Notes under the pieces: generated by a model | Databases searched by the model: none | What the model was told of the DNA's origin: nothing | What the model saw: only the letters and a program-made list of their open reading frames with translations | Position numbers and translations under genes: made by a program | Origin: Orientallactaga sibirica | Taxonomy: Eukaryota; Chordata; Mammalia; Rodentia; Dipodidae | DNA: 64,000 nt | Direction: 5' to 3' | NCBI GenBank assembly: GCA_036365145.1 | Contig: JAEOAD010000018.1 | Location: 11,452,501-11,516,500, forward strand | In this document: in pieces, positions 46,191 to 58,018 of the stretch | Layout: the number at the start of each line of letters is the position of its first letter | Position numbering within the stretch: the first letter of the stretch is position 1

Positions 46191-46262
46191 TTTTTGATAT
46201 AAGAGTGTTTTGTGTTTTTCTGCTTATTTCTCCCCCTAGACTTCTTGGTGTGGCCATCCTAA

Positions 46263-48137
46263 CTGGCAGCAGCTGGTTTTCTTTTTACAACATTAGTTAC
46301 CATATAAAATCCTGACATTGCTAAGCATCATATAAACTTGAAAAGAAATTATAACTGGTTGTGGTACCTCTTAAAATTTCCTTTGGCTTAGCAGTGAGTT
46401 TTCATTTACTTTATTTTAATATTAATAAAAAACCCAACTCTTCCATTCATTTTTTATTTAAAATAGAATGCATAAATGTGTGAAGGAAAAAAATGCTCTT
46501 GATGGACCACTGTCATTGAATGAAAAGCCAAGAAGGACGTGAACTCTTCCTATTGTATAAGGATCTTGCTGAGGTTGACAGGAGGTTGCTGGAACTGTTT
46601 GTTCAAAGCTGTTAGGGATAAGCCTGCAATCATTATTTGTTATTGTATGCTGCCATCTAGTGACAGCCACAGGCTTGGTGGTGAGGAAATAGGAGGATTG
46701 TTAGATTTGCGCTTGTAACTGAATCTTGGTAGAAGTTATGATTTCCCAAGTGAAAATATGTTTGGGTGAATGGGTAAATCAAGATTTTCTAGGAGAGGAG
46801 GTATATTTAGCATGCAATTTCAGTCTTTCTTACTAGAAAGATACTGTGTAAGACTTGAAATATTCAAATGCATGTTATAATTTTAATATTTTTCTAAATA
46901 TGTAGCTTATTTTTTCTTGAAAGTTGTCATCTTTCTTTCCTCAGAGATGATGAATTTCATAAAATGAGGAGTATTTGCTGGAAAAAGCCAACATTTTTTG
47001 AAGTCCTTTAAAAGAAAGTTGCTTCTGTTCTCCTAGCTTCACCCACTAAGTGTTTTCTGTTATCTATGTCACCTCTCATCCATCCTCCTAAGGCCTTTTG
47101 TGATGAATTCTGGAGACTTGTTTTATCATTTCAGAAAAGCACATAGGATTTTAAAATCCAAATAATGCAACTCAGGTTCACCTACTGCAAGTAGATTTAT
47201 AGATGCTTGGCATTTATTTCCGCTAGAAATGCCCCCAAACTTCTAAAGAAAGTATTTCTCTCACTTTACAGAAAAGACACACATCTAGATGGGACTTGTG
47301 GTAGGGATTCCCTAGTCTCAGAGCTTCTTCACCACAGACCTAGATTAGGGTCAACCTTTTTATAGCTAAGACACCAGGAAGTTCTCCTTGCCCTGGGTAA
47401 GAGAGCTTGGGAAGGCTGAGCTGGGGTGGAGAGGAGCAGCAGGTTGGTGTGAGAAGCAGCATGCTGTGATCAGAACGGGAGGCCTCAGTGCCACAGCACT
47501 GGAATGGTCTATAGTACGCAAAAGAGAGTCAGTCAGAAGCCTTATCTATCAGGCCCAGGAGGACCTCTTTTCCCTGCCTACAGTAAACAGAATGAGGAAA
47601 GACATGACTGATATTATAGGCAGGCTTCTATTCTTCCTCACAAAGTGTCTGCTCAGCTCATGCTTGCCCTTCTCCCAGACTCTCAAAACAAGGAGTGGTC
47701 CATGGAAGCCCTCTTTCCCCAAACTGAATAGTAATATTGATATTTGCTAGACTTTTAGTATTAGTTATTAATATTAGCTTTGTCATGGAAGTAATAAAAG
47801 CAATGTTAAAGCTGAGTTACTACATAAAATAAATAAGAAATTGAAATAATTCTGAGCTTATTTGTACCTGGTTAGTTTATCTTACAAAATATATAAGCAA
47901 ATACTAAAGGATTTCAAGGAAAACTGATAAAGTCATATTAATGGTAGAATTTAACATAATTTTCAAAATAAATATTTACAAGAATTTGGAAAATTTGAAC
48001 AATGAAATAATCACAATAGAACAATGATACATCCATCAGAAATGATACATCTAATAACCACAAAATAGGTCTTAGCAGCAGCCTAAAAATTAACACAACA
48101 TGGACCAGGTTGTCTGACTAAAGTGCAACTAAACTGG
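46263..48137. other. Mostly unique DNA; no gene called
   Basis: The longest frame, 120 codons at 47388-47750 (plus), has no domain or splice context I recognise. A CTCF-like site lies at 46647-46665. A possible MIR scrap lies near 47262-47345 ('ctcactttacagaaaagac'). Confidence 0.45.
46647..46665 (-). promoter_or_regulatory. CTCF-like binding site
   Basis: The minus strand reads CTGTCACTAGATGGCAGCA, close to the vertebrate CTCF core (CCACTAGATGGCAG type). It is not inside a young repeat. A motif match alone does not show occupancy. Confidence 0.4.
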
Positions 48138-48512
48138 TGTACTAGTCCCTTTCCTTGCTGCTGTCACAACATACCTGACAAGAAGAGACTTAAGGGAGGA
48201 CAGGGTTATTTCTGCTTAAAATTGCAGGTGGTGTAGTCCATCATGTGGGGAAAGAGTGGCAGGAGAGCTGCAGTCAGCTGGTCATATTGCAGCCGCTGTC
48301 AGAAATTCAGAGAGAGATGTATGCTGGTTCTCTGCTCACTTTCTCCTTTTCCTTCAATTTGGGAACCACAGCTGATGGGATGATGCTGCCCATGGTTAGA
48401 GAGAGTGTCCTGACCTCAATTAATCTAATCTAGAAACTCCCTCACAGACATGTTCAGAGATTTGTCTCCTAAGTTATTCCAGATTCTGTCAAATTGACAA
48501 TATTAATTGCAG
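48138..48512 (-). repeat. MaLR/ERVL-type LTR, minus, diverged
   Basis: 'cttgctgctgtcacaacatacctgac', 'ggtggtgtagtccatcatgtggggaaag', 'gctggtcatattgcagccgctgtcag', 'ttaatctaatctagaaactccctcacagac', 'tctgtcaaattgacaat' follow a well-known rodent LTR layout in reverse. Confidence 0.7.
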
Positions 48513-48773
48513 GCAGCATTAGATATGGCTATTTCCAGAACACTGAGGGTTATGGACTTCAGAATGTCCTTCCAGACAAACATGTGGAGATGTATCATAG
48601 GTACATAAAGTAAAGGTCCTCACATCTGCAGCAGCGTCAATTATTTTGAAAGGACTGGGAAACAAGAAGGAGAAATGGAATATATGTCCTAATAGCTCGA
48701 ATAAAGGCAGTCAAACCTAGGTGTGGCGGGCTCTAAATAAAGTGCAGAAGGAGTTTAAAAAACAATGAAATCT

Positions 48774-49228
<455 letters not shown>

Positions 49229-49241
49229 ACAATAAAATCTT

Positions 49242-49512
49242 TTTAAACTTTTTATTGACAACCTCTGTACATATACACAATATACTATGATCAAAATCCC
49301 TTCTTGTAACCTTCCCTTCTGTCCCCAATTCCCCTTCCACTGATTACCTTCTTCTTTCCAAGTAGTCTCTCTTCTATTTTGTCATCATTTCCCATCCTAT
49401 TATGCAGGTGCAGGTCGTGTGAAGGTAACATCAGCCACTGTGAAGTCATGAACACCATGGCCACTTTGTGTCTAGAAGACAATATTGCAAAGTACTTCTC
49501 CCTTTCTTTTCT
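49242..49512 (-). mobile_element. 5'-truncated L1 tail, minus
   Basis: 'actttttattgacaacctctgtacatatacac', 'tcatcatttcccatcctattatgcagg', 'gaagtcatgaacaccatggcca' is a diverged reverse L1 3' end, related to 5691-6356. Confidence 0.75.
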
Positions 49513-49517
49513 TTTTA

Positions 49518-49725
49518 AAAAATATTTTATTTACTTACTTATTTATTTACTTACTTACTTATGGGAGAGAGAGAGAGAGAGAATGAGCATACTAGGGCCT
49601 CCTTCAACTTCAAACAAAATGCATGCACCACTTTGTGTATCTGGTTTTATGTGGTTACTTGGGAATTGTACCCAGGCCATCAGGCTTTGCAAGAAAATTT
49701 CTTTAACCAGTGAGCATCATGTCCA
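49518..49725 (-). repeat. tRNA-derived SINE, minus
   Basis: 'aaaatattttatttacttactt ... gggagagagagagagag ... gcatactagggcctcc ... gtgtatctggttttatgtgg ... taaccagtgagcatcatgtcc'. Confidence 0.85.
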
Positions 49726-49759
49726 TTTTATTTTAAAAAAATATTTGATTATTTAATTA

Positions 49760-50038
49760 AAAAATTTTTTTTTATTTGAGAGGGACAGAATTTTTTGAAA
49801 GAGAACAACAGAAAGGCAGAGAATGAAGAAGAGAGAGAGAGTGAGAGAGAGAATGGGCTTACTAGGTCCTTTCAGCCTCTGTGAATGAACTCTAGACATG
49901 TGTGCCTGCTTGTGACGCATGTGCTACATTGCACACTTGGTCACTTTGAGAATGGATTAAGTAGGACCTGGAGATTTGAAATGCGTTCTTAGGCTTTGCA
50001 GGCAAGCCCTGTAACTGCTAAGCTATCTCTCCAGCCCC
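49760..50038 (-). repeat. tRNA-derived SINE, long subtype, minus
   Basis: Carries the long-subtype middle ('gacgcatgtgctacattgcacacttgg') and the end 'gctaagctatctctccagccc'. Confidence 0.85.
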
Positions 50039-50040
50039 CC

Positions 50041-51170
50041 ATTTCATTTTTGAAGTATGATTTCAGTTCAAGGTCTGATTTTCTTGATGCTTCCTGAAAT
50101 TCATTCTTTTATTAGATCATGTCTTCATTAAGCTTAATCAGCTTGTCATTGAGATCCTCTATTTGTTGACTCATCTTCATTTCATTTATTTCTCTTTTGA
50201 GGATTCTCTTTTTCTTCTTTTTTTAGTATTTTATTTTTATTTATTTGAGAGACAGAAAAAGGCAGAGATAGAGATAGAGAGAGAGAGAGAGAAATGGACA
50301 TGTGAGGGCCTCTGGCCTCTGAAAACAAACTCCAGACTCATGAGCCACCTTGTGCATCTGGCTTACATGGGTCCTGGGGAATTGAACCAAGATCCTTTCA
50401 CTTTGCAGGCAAGTGCCTTAACCACTAAGCCATTGCTCCAGTCCTGATTTTTTAAATTAAGTTAAGCCTAATGACAAAAGCTGAGTGCTCTATGAGATGA
50501 TTCTTTTCACTTTCATTTATTGCATTGTTGTTTTTTATTTGATCATTTGTTTCCAGTTCAGGGTCACATAGCTAGTTGTGTTTTCATTCTGGGATTCAAT
50601 TTCTATTGTTTTCTCTACGATTTCATATGACTTCTATTGTGAGACTAGGCATCCTTGGTGGGAGATCTCTCAGTTTTCTGACTTTTATTATTTCTTTTTT
50701 TGTATTGTGTTCTTGAGGTAAAAGTCTGATTTTATTGAGGAGCAAGCAAGTATTTGTCTCTGTAGGGTCTTCCGTGACTGTTTTGTATTAAATGTGAACC
50801 AGATTGGGGTAGGATGGGATTATAACCGCAGATGAGCAGATTGTGGGGACTGCAAGTAAAGGAAAGGTACCTGGAGATCTTGGAGGTGGGAAACTGGATG
50901 CTCCGGCCTACTCACTCAACTTGAATGTGCACTGAGGAACCACGGGTTGGAGAACTAGGAGTCTGCAGGCTGGTTACCCAAGGCCAAGTGATCAGCTCCC
51001 ACAGTGGCCCATGTACCCTCTGGCTCAGGGGAACAGGAATTTGGGGTCCCAGGGGCTAGTCAATTAGGAAGCCAGAGCAAAATGTCTGTTTCCACTGCAT
51101 GCATGCAAGGTCCAGGCAGCCCCAAGCAGCAGCAGGGGCAGCAGGACCAGGGAGATGGGGACTGAACTGG
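50041..51170 (-). mobile_element. Old L1 fragment (ORF1 start and 5' UTR), minus
   Basis: The left part ('cttcattaagcttaatcagcttgtcattgagatcctctatttgttgactcat') is reverse ORF1 coiled-coil sequence. The right part is a GC-richer 5' UTR ('ccagattggggtaggatggg ... ccaggggctagtc'). A SINE at 50225 splits it. No frame survives. Confidence 0.55.
50225..50444 (-). repeat. tRNA-derived SINE, minus
   Basis: 'agtattttatttttatttatttgagagacag ... cctctggcctctgaaaacaaactccag ... taaccactaagccattgctccagtcc'. Confidence 0.92.
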
Positions 51171-51179
51171 GATTTTATT

Positions 51180-51416
51180 GAATATTTATTTATTTGAGAG
51201 TGACAGACAGAGAGACAAAGAGGCAGAGACAAAGAGAGAGAGAGACAGAGAGAGAGAGAATGGGAGCACCAGGGCCTCCATCCACTGCAAATGAACTTCA
51301 GAAGCATGTGCTACCTTGTGCATCTGGCTTATGTGGGTACTAGGGAATTGAGCCTCGAACTCAGGTCCTTAGGCTTCACAGGCAAGTGCTTAACCACTGC
51401 GCAATCTCTCCAGCCC
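51180..51416 (-). repeat. tRNA-derived SINE, minus
   Basis: 'aatatttatttatttgagagtgacagacag', GA-rich stretch, 'ccaccagggcctccatccactgcaaatg'-type body, end 'gcgcaatctctccagcccc'. Confidence 0.93.
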
Positions 51417-51538
51417 CTTTTATTGAGAATTAAAAAAATAATTTTATTTATTAAATTATAAGAATGGGAGAGGGCAGACAGACAAAGACTACAGGCTTAC
51501 TAGGACTTCTTGCTGCTACAAACAAATTCCAGATGCCT

Positions 51539-51691
51539 AGCCGGGTGTGGTGGCGCATGCCTTTAATCCCAGCACTTGGGAGGCAGAGGTAGGAGGATCG
51601 CCGAGAGTTCGAGGCCACCCTGAAACTACATAGTTAATTCCAGGTCAGCCTGGACCAGAGTGAGACGCTACCTTGCAAAAAAAAAAAAAAA
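51539..51691 (+). repeat. B1 SINE, plus, 15-bp TSD
   Basis: 'agccgggtgtggtggcgcatgcctttaatccc ... gagagttcgaggccaccc ... agagtgagacgctaccttgc' plus poly(A), close to consensus. Exact duplication AAATTCCAGATGCCT at 51524-51538 and 51692-51706. Confidence 0.97.
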
Positions 51692-51793
51692 AAATTCCAG
51701 ATGCCTGTGCCACTTTGTGTATCTGGCTTTTCATGGATACTGGGGGAATTGAACATGTGCTGGCAGGCTTTGATAGCAACCATCTTTAACCAC

Positions 51794-54406
51794 TGTTGCA
51801 GTCAGGTTCACATTGCTGGCAAAAATCACCTGACCAAGAGCAGCTTGTGGGAAAAAAGGTTTATTTTGGCCTATAGACTCAAGGGGAAGCTCCATGATGG
51901 CAGATGAAAATGATGGCATGAGCAGAGGGTGGACATCACCTCTTGGCCAGTATCAGGTGGACAACAGCAAAAGGAGAGTGTGCCAAACACTGGCAAGGGG
52001 AAACTGGCTATAATACCTATAAGCCTGCCCCCAACACTACACTGCCTTCAAGAGGCTAAAATTCCAAATTGCCATCATCTGGGAACCTACCATTCAGAAC
52101 ACGTAAGTTTATGGGAACACCTGAATCAAACCACCACTTTCCGTCCCTGGCACCCATAAACTGATAACCATGCATGATATAGAATGCAATGCATTTAGTC
52201 CAACTTTAAAAGTCCCCATGGTTTTAATCAATACCAATGATGGTCAAACATCCTTATAGCCCAAGGTCTTTTAAGTGAGCCATGATACCCAAAACAAAAC
52301 AAAACACTTCAAAAAACCCATAATGGCACAGAATAAACATTCACTCTGCAAAAGATGGCATTCAACCAATACAAGATTTAAAAGAACCAGGGCAAACATC
52401 AAACTCTGTAGCTCTAAGTCCAACAACACTAGTCAGTGACAAATCTCCAAGTCCGATAACTCTAACCAGCAACAAGTCTCTGGAGTTCCAATTTTGCCCT
52501 TCCAGCTAAGCTACTCACAGTCCTGGAAAACTTCATCTGGGGTCAGCAGCTTTCCTTAGCAGCCATGTGGTCCTCTCCACTGGTTCTCCACTGCAACCCA
52601 TGGTCCTTCCTCAACACTCCATCAGGTCTTCATGCAGGCAAATTAGAAACCTGCTTCACACTGCCCATGGCCAGTTCCAAGCCACAATATCATGCTGCAA
52701 ACTCAATAACCCTCTCTTTCCTGAATTTCTCATACTCCACAATGCCAGATGGAGTGCCAATTTGTTAATCCGGAGGGGGGCATAAAGCAGACTCTGAAGA
52801 ACAGGACACTCCTTCAACATTCAGGCCCCTTCAAAAGACCAGTCTGCATTCTGTCTGTTGTCCCACTGCAGGTCAGCTGGCCCACTCTTAATGGTTGTAA
52901 TCTCTCATATAATTACAGCATAACAGGCAGAAGTTTTGGCCCAAAGATTTAATTTGTTTTTCTGTGCCATATCCCTCTGCTCACCTCAGTCCATTTCTAC
53001 ACACTGCAACTCTGCAGAAATTCTCAGGACACAAGCATAACAGCAAGTCTCTCACACAAACTGCTTCTAGCCCAGTACAGGCAAAGCTCTTTCTCATCCT
53101 AATAAGCCAGATATCATAGTCTGTATGGCACAATGCAAGACTGGCCCTAGCCAGACCACATGCTAAAAGAAACCCGGCCACACCCTTGGGTTTTCTCACT
53201 AGGGCAGCGGGTAGTCAATGATGGATAAGACTCCATGAGATGGGGCAACCTAAGACAGGCACCATTGTATGTGATGATCCCTTGGGGCCTGGGGTCAACA
53301 ATGGCTTGACAAAGAACAATATCTCCCAGGGCTGCCATAATAAAAACAAAAAGGAGGATATGTATGGCACAATGCAGGTCTGCCCTAGCCAGACCGCATT
53401 TCAGAAGAAACCAGGAAGTGGTTTCTGTGAACATGGCGTCCTGTGCAGGCCTGGTGTGACAACAGCTACTGTCCCATGCTCATGAGAAACCTGCTACGAG
53501 ATGATCTGCCCAGAGACTGGCTGTCATTGGTCACAAGAAGGGGACCACACCATACAATGATTGACCAGCCTTTAAACCCCCTACACTTCCTTGAATAAAT
53601 GAGTTTGTGGCAGTTCATCCTCTGCTGCTTCCACCTAACTCCTGGAGTCTGTGTCATGACTCTGTGCCTCTCGCCCCCTACTCGGCAGAAACCCTGCTGT
53701 CCCTCCCTGGGCTGGGTTTCCTGAGGAGGGACCCCTCCCCCCCTAAAACACCGGGAGAAAAACCAAGTCGCGGAGAAACGTCAACACTCGTTGTTTAGCT
53801 CTTATTGCATTAAGGTCTTTCAACTGGGAAGAGGGGATGACCAGAATAGTCCATTAAACTGTAGGGCAGGTACAGCACTGCAAGGCATTGCTTAGACCAA
53901 GATTTCAAGGGACCCCAACAACACTCCTTAGCTCTTATTGCATTCAGGTCTTTCAGAATAGTCCATTAAATATTCCTCTTGAAAATCAACTCCAAAAGGC
54001 CAAACCCACACAATCAGGTTTCAAGCAGTAACAACACCATTTTTGGTGCCAACTTTACTGTTTGCAGTCAGGTCCTCATTGCTGGCAGAAATCACCCAAC
54101 CAAGAGCAGCTTGTGGGGAAAAGGGGTTTATTTTGGCCTACAGACTCAAAAGGAAGCTCCACGATGGCAGGGGAAAATGATGGCATGAGCAGAGGGTGTA
54201 TATCACCTAATGGCCAATGTTGGGTGGACAATAGCAAAAGGAGAATGTGCCAAACACTGGTAAGGGAAAACTGGCTATAATTCCCATAAGCCTGCCCCCA
54301 ATAATGGACTACCTCCAGGAGGCTAGAATTTCAATCTGCCATGAGCTGGGGACCTAGCATTCAGAATACCTAAGTTTATGGGAGACACCTGAATCAAACC
54401 ACAGCA
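51794..54406 (-). mobile_element. MaLR-type provirus, minus, inside a SINE
   Basis: LTRs 51794-52136 and 54059-54406 share 'aagagcagcttgtggg', 'ggtttattttggcct', 'ggaagctcca.gatggcag', 'gagtgtgccaaacactgg'. The exact duplication ACCAC (51789-51793, 54407-54411) interrupts the tRNA-like end of the SINE. On the minus strand the leader after the 5' LTR reads AAAGTTGGCACCAAAAATGG. The interior has no recognisable proteins and includes an unrelated LTR at 53361. A roughly 30-bp stretch 'tagctcttattgcatt.aggtctttca' occurs twice (about 53798 and 53929). Confidence 0.93.
53361..53786 (+). mobile_element. Unrelated ERV-type LTR nested in the provirus (boundaries uncertain)
   Basis: TGTATGGCACAATGCAGG begins an LTR-like unit with a promoter-type 'cagcctttaaaccccctacac', 'cttgaataaatgagtttgtggc' (AATAAA-like) and a GC-rich R/U5-type end rich in tctcgccccctactcgg. 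This resembles class I/II ERV LTRs rather than MaLRs. The first 60 bases recur, diverged, at 53121-53180. I could not find a convincing duplication, so the right end is a guess. Confidence 0.5.
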
Positions 54407-54514
54407 ACCACTAAGCCATCTCCCTAGCCCCATGCTATATATTTTGTAAAGAAAGCATTTTATCAAATTTTGAGAAGTCAAGGAGAATTATTTCTGTCTG
54501 AACTTGGGATTTTA

Positions 54515-54685
54515 TTTATTTATTTTATTTATTTATTTATTTATTTTTTGAGGTAGCGTTTCACATTAGCCCAGGCTGACCTGAAACTCCTATGTAGTCT
54601 CAAGGTGGCCTTGAACTCATGGCGATCCTCCTACCTCTGCCTCCTGAGTGCTGGGATTAAAGGTGTGCGCCACAACGCCCAGCTA
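54515..54685 (-). repeat. B1 SINE, minus, 14-bp TSD
   Basis: (ATTT)n tail, 'ttgaggtagcgtttcacattagcccagg ... gtgctgggattaaaggtgtgcgccac'. Exact duplication AACTTGGGATTTTA at 54501-54514 and 54686-54699. Confidence 0.96.
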
Positions 54686-54844
54686 AACTTGGGATTTTAA
54701 ACTTCATGATGCTAATGATTAGCCAACCTACAACTTGATGCTTGATTATTTTGCACTCAGGCCTGACTATACAGATGTCTATAACACACATATTTTAGTA
54801 GTAAAATCTATAATATTAGCTATTCCTTGAGGCTATTCAGAAGG

Positions 54845-54990
54845 AAGTAAGCAATAATATTTTTATTTTACAGACAAGCATAGATATTAAATGTGGCATG
54901 ACAGTCTAAATCACATAAGCAGAAGGAGTGCTAGAACATGATTTATGAATTTTATATTTATAGATCAGTAAGCCCCAGACCATCACTGCT
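54845..54990 (+). repeat. MIR-like ancient SINE
   Basis: 'tattttacagacaagcatagat ... gacagtctaaatcacataagcagaaggagtgctagaac' has the MIR core order (ttttacagatgaggaaac ... aaggtcacacagctagtaag). Confidence 0.5.
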
Positions 54991-55382
54991 TCTGCATTGT
55001 TCTTCCTCATGATGGATTAAGATACACCTGAATTTGTGATCATACAGTCCAAATGCACATTTTATACTGGTATAAATTAAAAGTGGAATAAACTACTTAT
55101 GGGAAAAAAATCTATTTTTCTAAATAAAATCCAGTATAATCTGCCTTCCTATAATCTTGAAACATTAGACCAGGAGAACTAAGTACAAGGAAACACGTTT
55201 TCTTAGTGATTTTAAAAGTTTTTTTTGTGTGTGTGTCAGGTGAACATGATGACCTCTACACTATGGAAACCAACTCTAAAGTTTTTCTTGTGATTAATTG
55301 CACAGCATGTTATTTTTAGTAACTTTGGAGAATGTAAAACCCAGAAAAAATATGAATTACAGGTGTTTTATTTTTCTGCTTT
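54991..55382. other. No gene or clear repeat
   Basis: AT-rich unique-looking sequence. Confidence 0.4.
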
Positions 55383-55520
55383 TTTTTGAAGCAGGGTTTC
55401 ACTCTAGCCAGGGCTGACCAGGAACTTGTGCTGTAGCCCAGGTTGGCCACATACTCACAGTGATCCTCTTTCCTCAGCCTCTTGAATGCTAGGATAAAAC
55501 AAATGTAACCACCACACTCC
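55383..55520 (-). repeat. Old B1 SINE, minus
   Basis: 'gaagcagggtttcactctagccagggctgacc ... cagtgatcctctttcctcagcctcttgaatgctaggat'. Confidence 0.8.
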
Positions 55521-55777
55521 GTTTGAATTACAGCTCTTACTCAATGCAGTTATGCTATTTTCAATAAAATCAATTTAAAGTTGGAGAAGATAAGATCATT
55601 TGGAGACCCCTGTCAACTATTCAGCCAGAAAATGCATCAAACCTTGTTTTATGTTCATTCATGAAAATGAAGCAAGTCCACACTGAAAGAAGTTCACCTC
55701 TAGTTCTTTCAATTTAGTTTCAGGTTAGCCAATGCAAACTTTGAGTGCTTCTGAAATCTTTGTGGATGTATATGTAA

Positions 55778-55779
<2 letters not shown>

Positions 55780-55813
<34 letters not shown>
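55780..55813 (+). repeat. (CA)n microsatellite
   Basis: Uninterrupted CA dinucleotides followed by 'ggaggggggggcgg'. Confidence 0.97.
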
Positions 55814-55816
<3 letters not shown>

Positions 55817-57747
55817 GGGGGGGGCGGTTATTCCTTTATTCCTTTGCCCTTGCTCCCATTTTCTTGGGGTCCCATCTCAGTGGAGTTATGTTATTCACTG
55901 TGGAGTCATGAAGGTCTCAGTCAATTGCTGTGTGGTCAGGGGGAGACTGTGCCTCAGGGTAATTCTACCCACTCTTGGCTGTTACAGTTATTTTTGCCCC
56001 TTTCTTGCAATGTTTTCTGAGCCATGGTAGGCCTGTTAGTCATCTGACTTAATGTTTAGTTCCCTGTAGCCTCTGGATTTAATGGGTTTTGATTGGTCAC
56101 AGTGTCTGTCACCACTGTCCTGGAGGTGGTTGTCAGGCTAGTAGTGAGAACAGTAGTCATGGCATTGTTTCCTCTGCAATTTCTTTTGGACCCTGACAGA
56201 TGTTGTAGAGGTGGCACATCTTGTGGTGGGCCATGGGCTATTTTTTTTTTTTTTTGTCATATTGATGAATGTAGGTACTTCTCCAATTTCTCTGCCATCT
56301 GTAAAATAAAAGAGATTCTCCAACCAAGAGTGAGAGCAGCTTGGGTCAAAGGGGCTATGTATAGTTATTTGAGAGACTTTTGGTTTGTAAGCCCATTCTT
56401 CTTCTCCAGAGAGCAGTGGGGGTTTCTCTCTGGAGTCTTAGTCTTTCAGTTTCCTAACCATGGGATTCTGACTTGGTTCCCAGTACTAGATATGGGTCCC
56501 TCTGAGTGGGCCTCATGTATAATCAGAGAACAGTTGGTTACCTGCACAGGCTGTTTGCCACTATTGCACAAGTATATACTTCTTGTCCAGCTGGTTGATT
56601 TTTGTAATCTTCAAGGTCACCTGTTTATTTATGCTTTTGGTGACCACTGTTCTCCAACAGATACCATAATGCTTTCCTGCACTATAAGGGATAGCCAGAG
56701 GGAGTTGGTTACCCTCTGAGTTCTACCATCATATCCCTATGTCCTATGACACAGCCTGTGGTTTCTTCAGCAATAGAAACTTATGTTTTAGCTCTGGCAG
56801 GCAATCAAGTGTTTTGGAAATGGCCTACATTATTTTGGGAACCTCATGGGTTTTACTGGCTAAAAGCTCACTGTTTTTTTTTTTTGTGGTGGGGGGAATA
56901 ACCCAATTCTGGGTCTTGGATTTACTTGTCAGAGCCCGTGGTTTCAAGGTTAGGCTTTTTCCACCATTCTACAAGGTACTTTTATCCAGGCCGTTCCCTC
57001 TCCCCCTTCATTGGTGGTTATATCTTGTAGAATGCTAGCCAGATGGAGGGTTTCTGTGGAACTGGTTGATGCTGTCTAACTTTAATGTAATTCCCTCTCC
57101 ACCCTCCCTACCTCCTATATCTCCAAGACCTTCCCATCCCCTATATTCTATCCCTCCTCTAGCCCGTCATAGCACTTTTCCCTCCTCTATTTATATTTCT
57201 TCTTTCACCTGGTCTCATTCTAGTATTGTGCCCATATTCTTGATGCTTACTACCATTTACACTCATCTCCAGTGATCCCAGCTAAGAACCACAAATGAGA
57301 GAGAGCATGCAACATTTGTCTTTCTGTGCCAGCACGACCTTGCTTAGAATGATTTTTTCAGCTCCATCCATTTTTTTGCAAAGTTCATTACTTTATTTTT
57401 CCTTACCACTTATTTTTACATGATAAAATTCCACTATGTATATGTCCCATGACATCATTATTCATTCATCAGTTGATGGGTATATGGGATATTTCTGGTT
57501 CCTAGCTATTGTGAATAGAGTAACAATAAACACAGCTAATCAAGTATCTTTGTAGTAAAGAGTGGATGGATATATTTTTTAGGGTATATTTTTCCAGGAG
57601 TGGTATAACTAGATCAAATGTTAGAAGTCTTTTTCTTGAAGTCTTCATACTGATTTCCACAGTGGTTGTAGTAGTTTGCACTCCAACCAGCAGTGGGTAA
57701 GGATTCTTCTCTCTACACAGCCTCACCTGTATCTGTTGTCACTCAGT

Positions 57748-58018
57748 TTTAAAATTTTTTTAATTATTTTATTTATTTTTTTGAGAGATACACAGAGAGA
57801 GACAGACAGAGAGGGAGAGGGAGACAGATAGAGATGGGCATGCCAGCAGTCTCTCAGCTGCTGTGAATGAAATCCAGATGCGTGCTCCCCCTTGTGGTCA
57901 AGTGTGGCATTGTGCCCTTGTGTCACTTTGCATCTGGCTAAACTTGGGACCTGGAGATTGGAACCAAGTTCTTAGACTTAGCAGGCAGGTGCCTTAACCA
58001 CTAAGCCATCTCTCCAGC
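57748..58018 (-). repeat. tRNA-derived SINE, long subtype, minus
   Basis: 'ccagcagtctctcagctgctgtgaatg', 'ggtcaagtgtggcattgtgccc', end 'cactaagccatctctccagcc'. Confidence 0.94.

Larger units (their letters stand above)
43568..46262 (-). mobile_element. L1-E: second L1 5' half, minus strand, head-to-tail with L1-D
   Basis: Same content as L1-D: 5' end near 46262 ('agacttcttggtgtggccatcc' on the plus strand), 5' UTR, ORF1 remnant (44736-44419: SLTNRMFEGKDRISKVED, RYEWEFQDTWDTMKR), then ORF2 start to about 43590, where it stops and L1-D's 5' end begins. A purine-rich trinucleotide stretch (plus strand 45945-45990, ctcctcctcctgctgctg) lies in the 5' UTR. A short L1-tail-like stretch ('ttatttttattgacagcttcc', 44795-44818) interrupts the ORF1 region. 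Confidence 0.82.
51436..54433 (-). repeat. tRNA-derived SINE split by a B1 and a provirus
   Basis: Pieces 51436-51523 (tail and 'ttgctgctacaaacaa'), 51707-51788 ('gtgccactttgtgtatctgg ... atctttaacc') and 54407-54433 ('accactaagccatctccctagcccc') join into one reverse SINE. Confidence 0.88.

Noticed and set aside
47388..47750. 120-codon plus frame in unique DNA
   Set aside because: No family resemblance and no splice sites I trust. Expected by chance in 64 kb.
53115..53851. ATAGTC at 53115-53120 and 53846-53851 as a 6-bp TSD of a class II ERV
   Set aside because: The inner ends do not show TG...CA at both sides, so the match is probably chance.
56093..56719. Longest open frame in the window, 208 codons, plus strand
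   Set aside because: It is antisense to the 3' UTR of a minus-strand L1, has a T-run inside and no recognisable domain.
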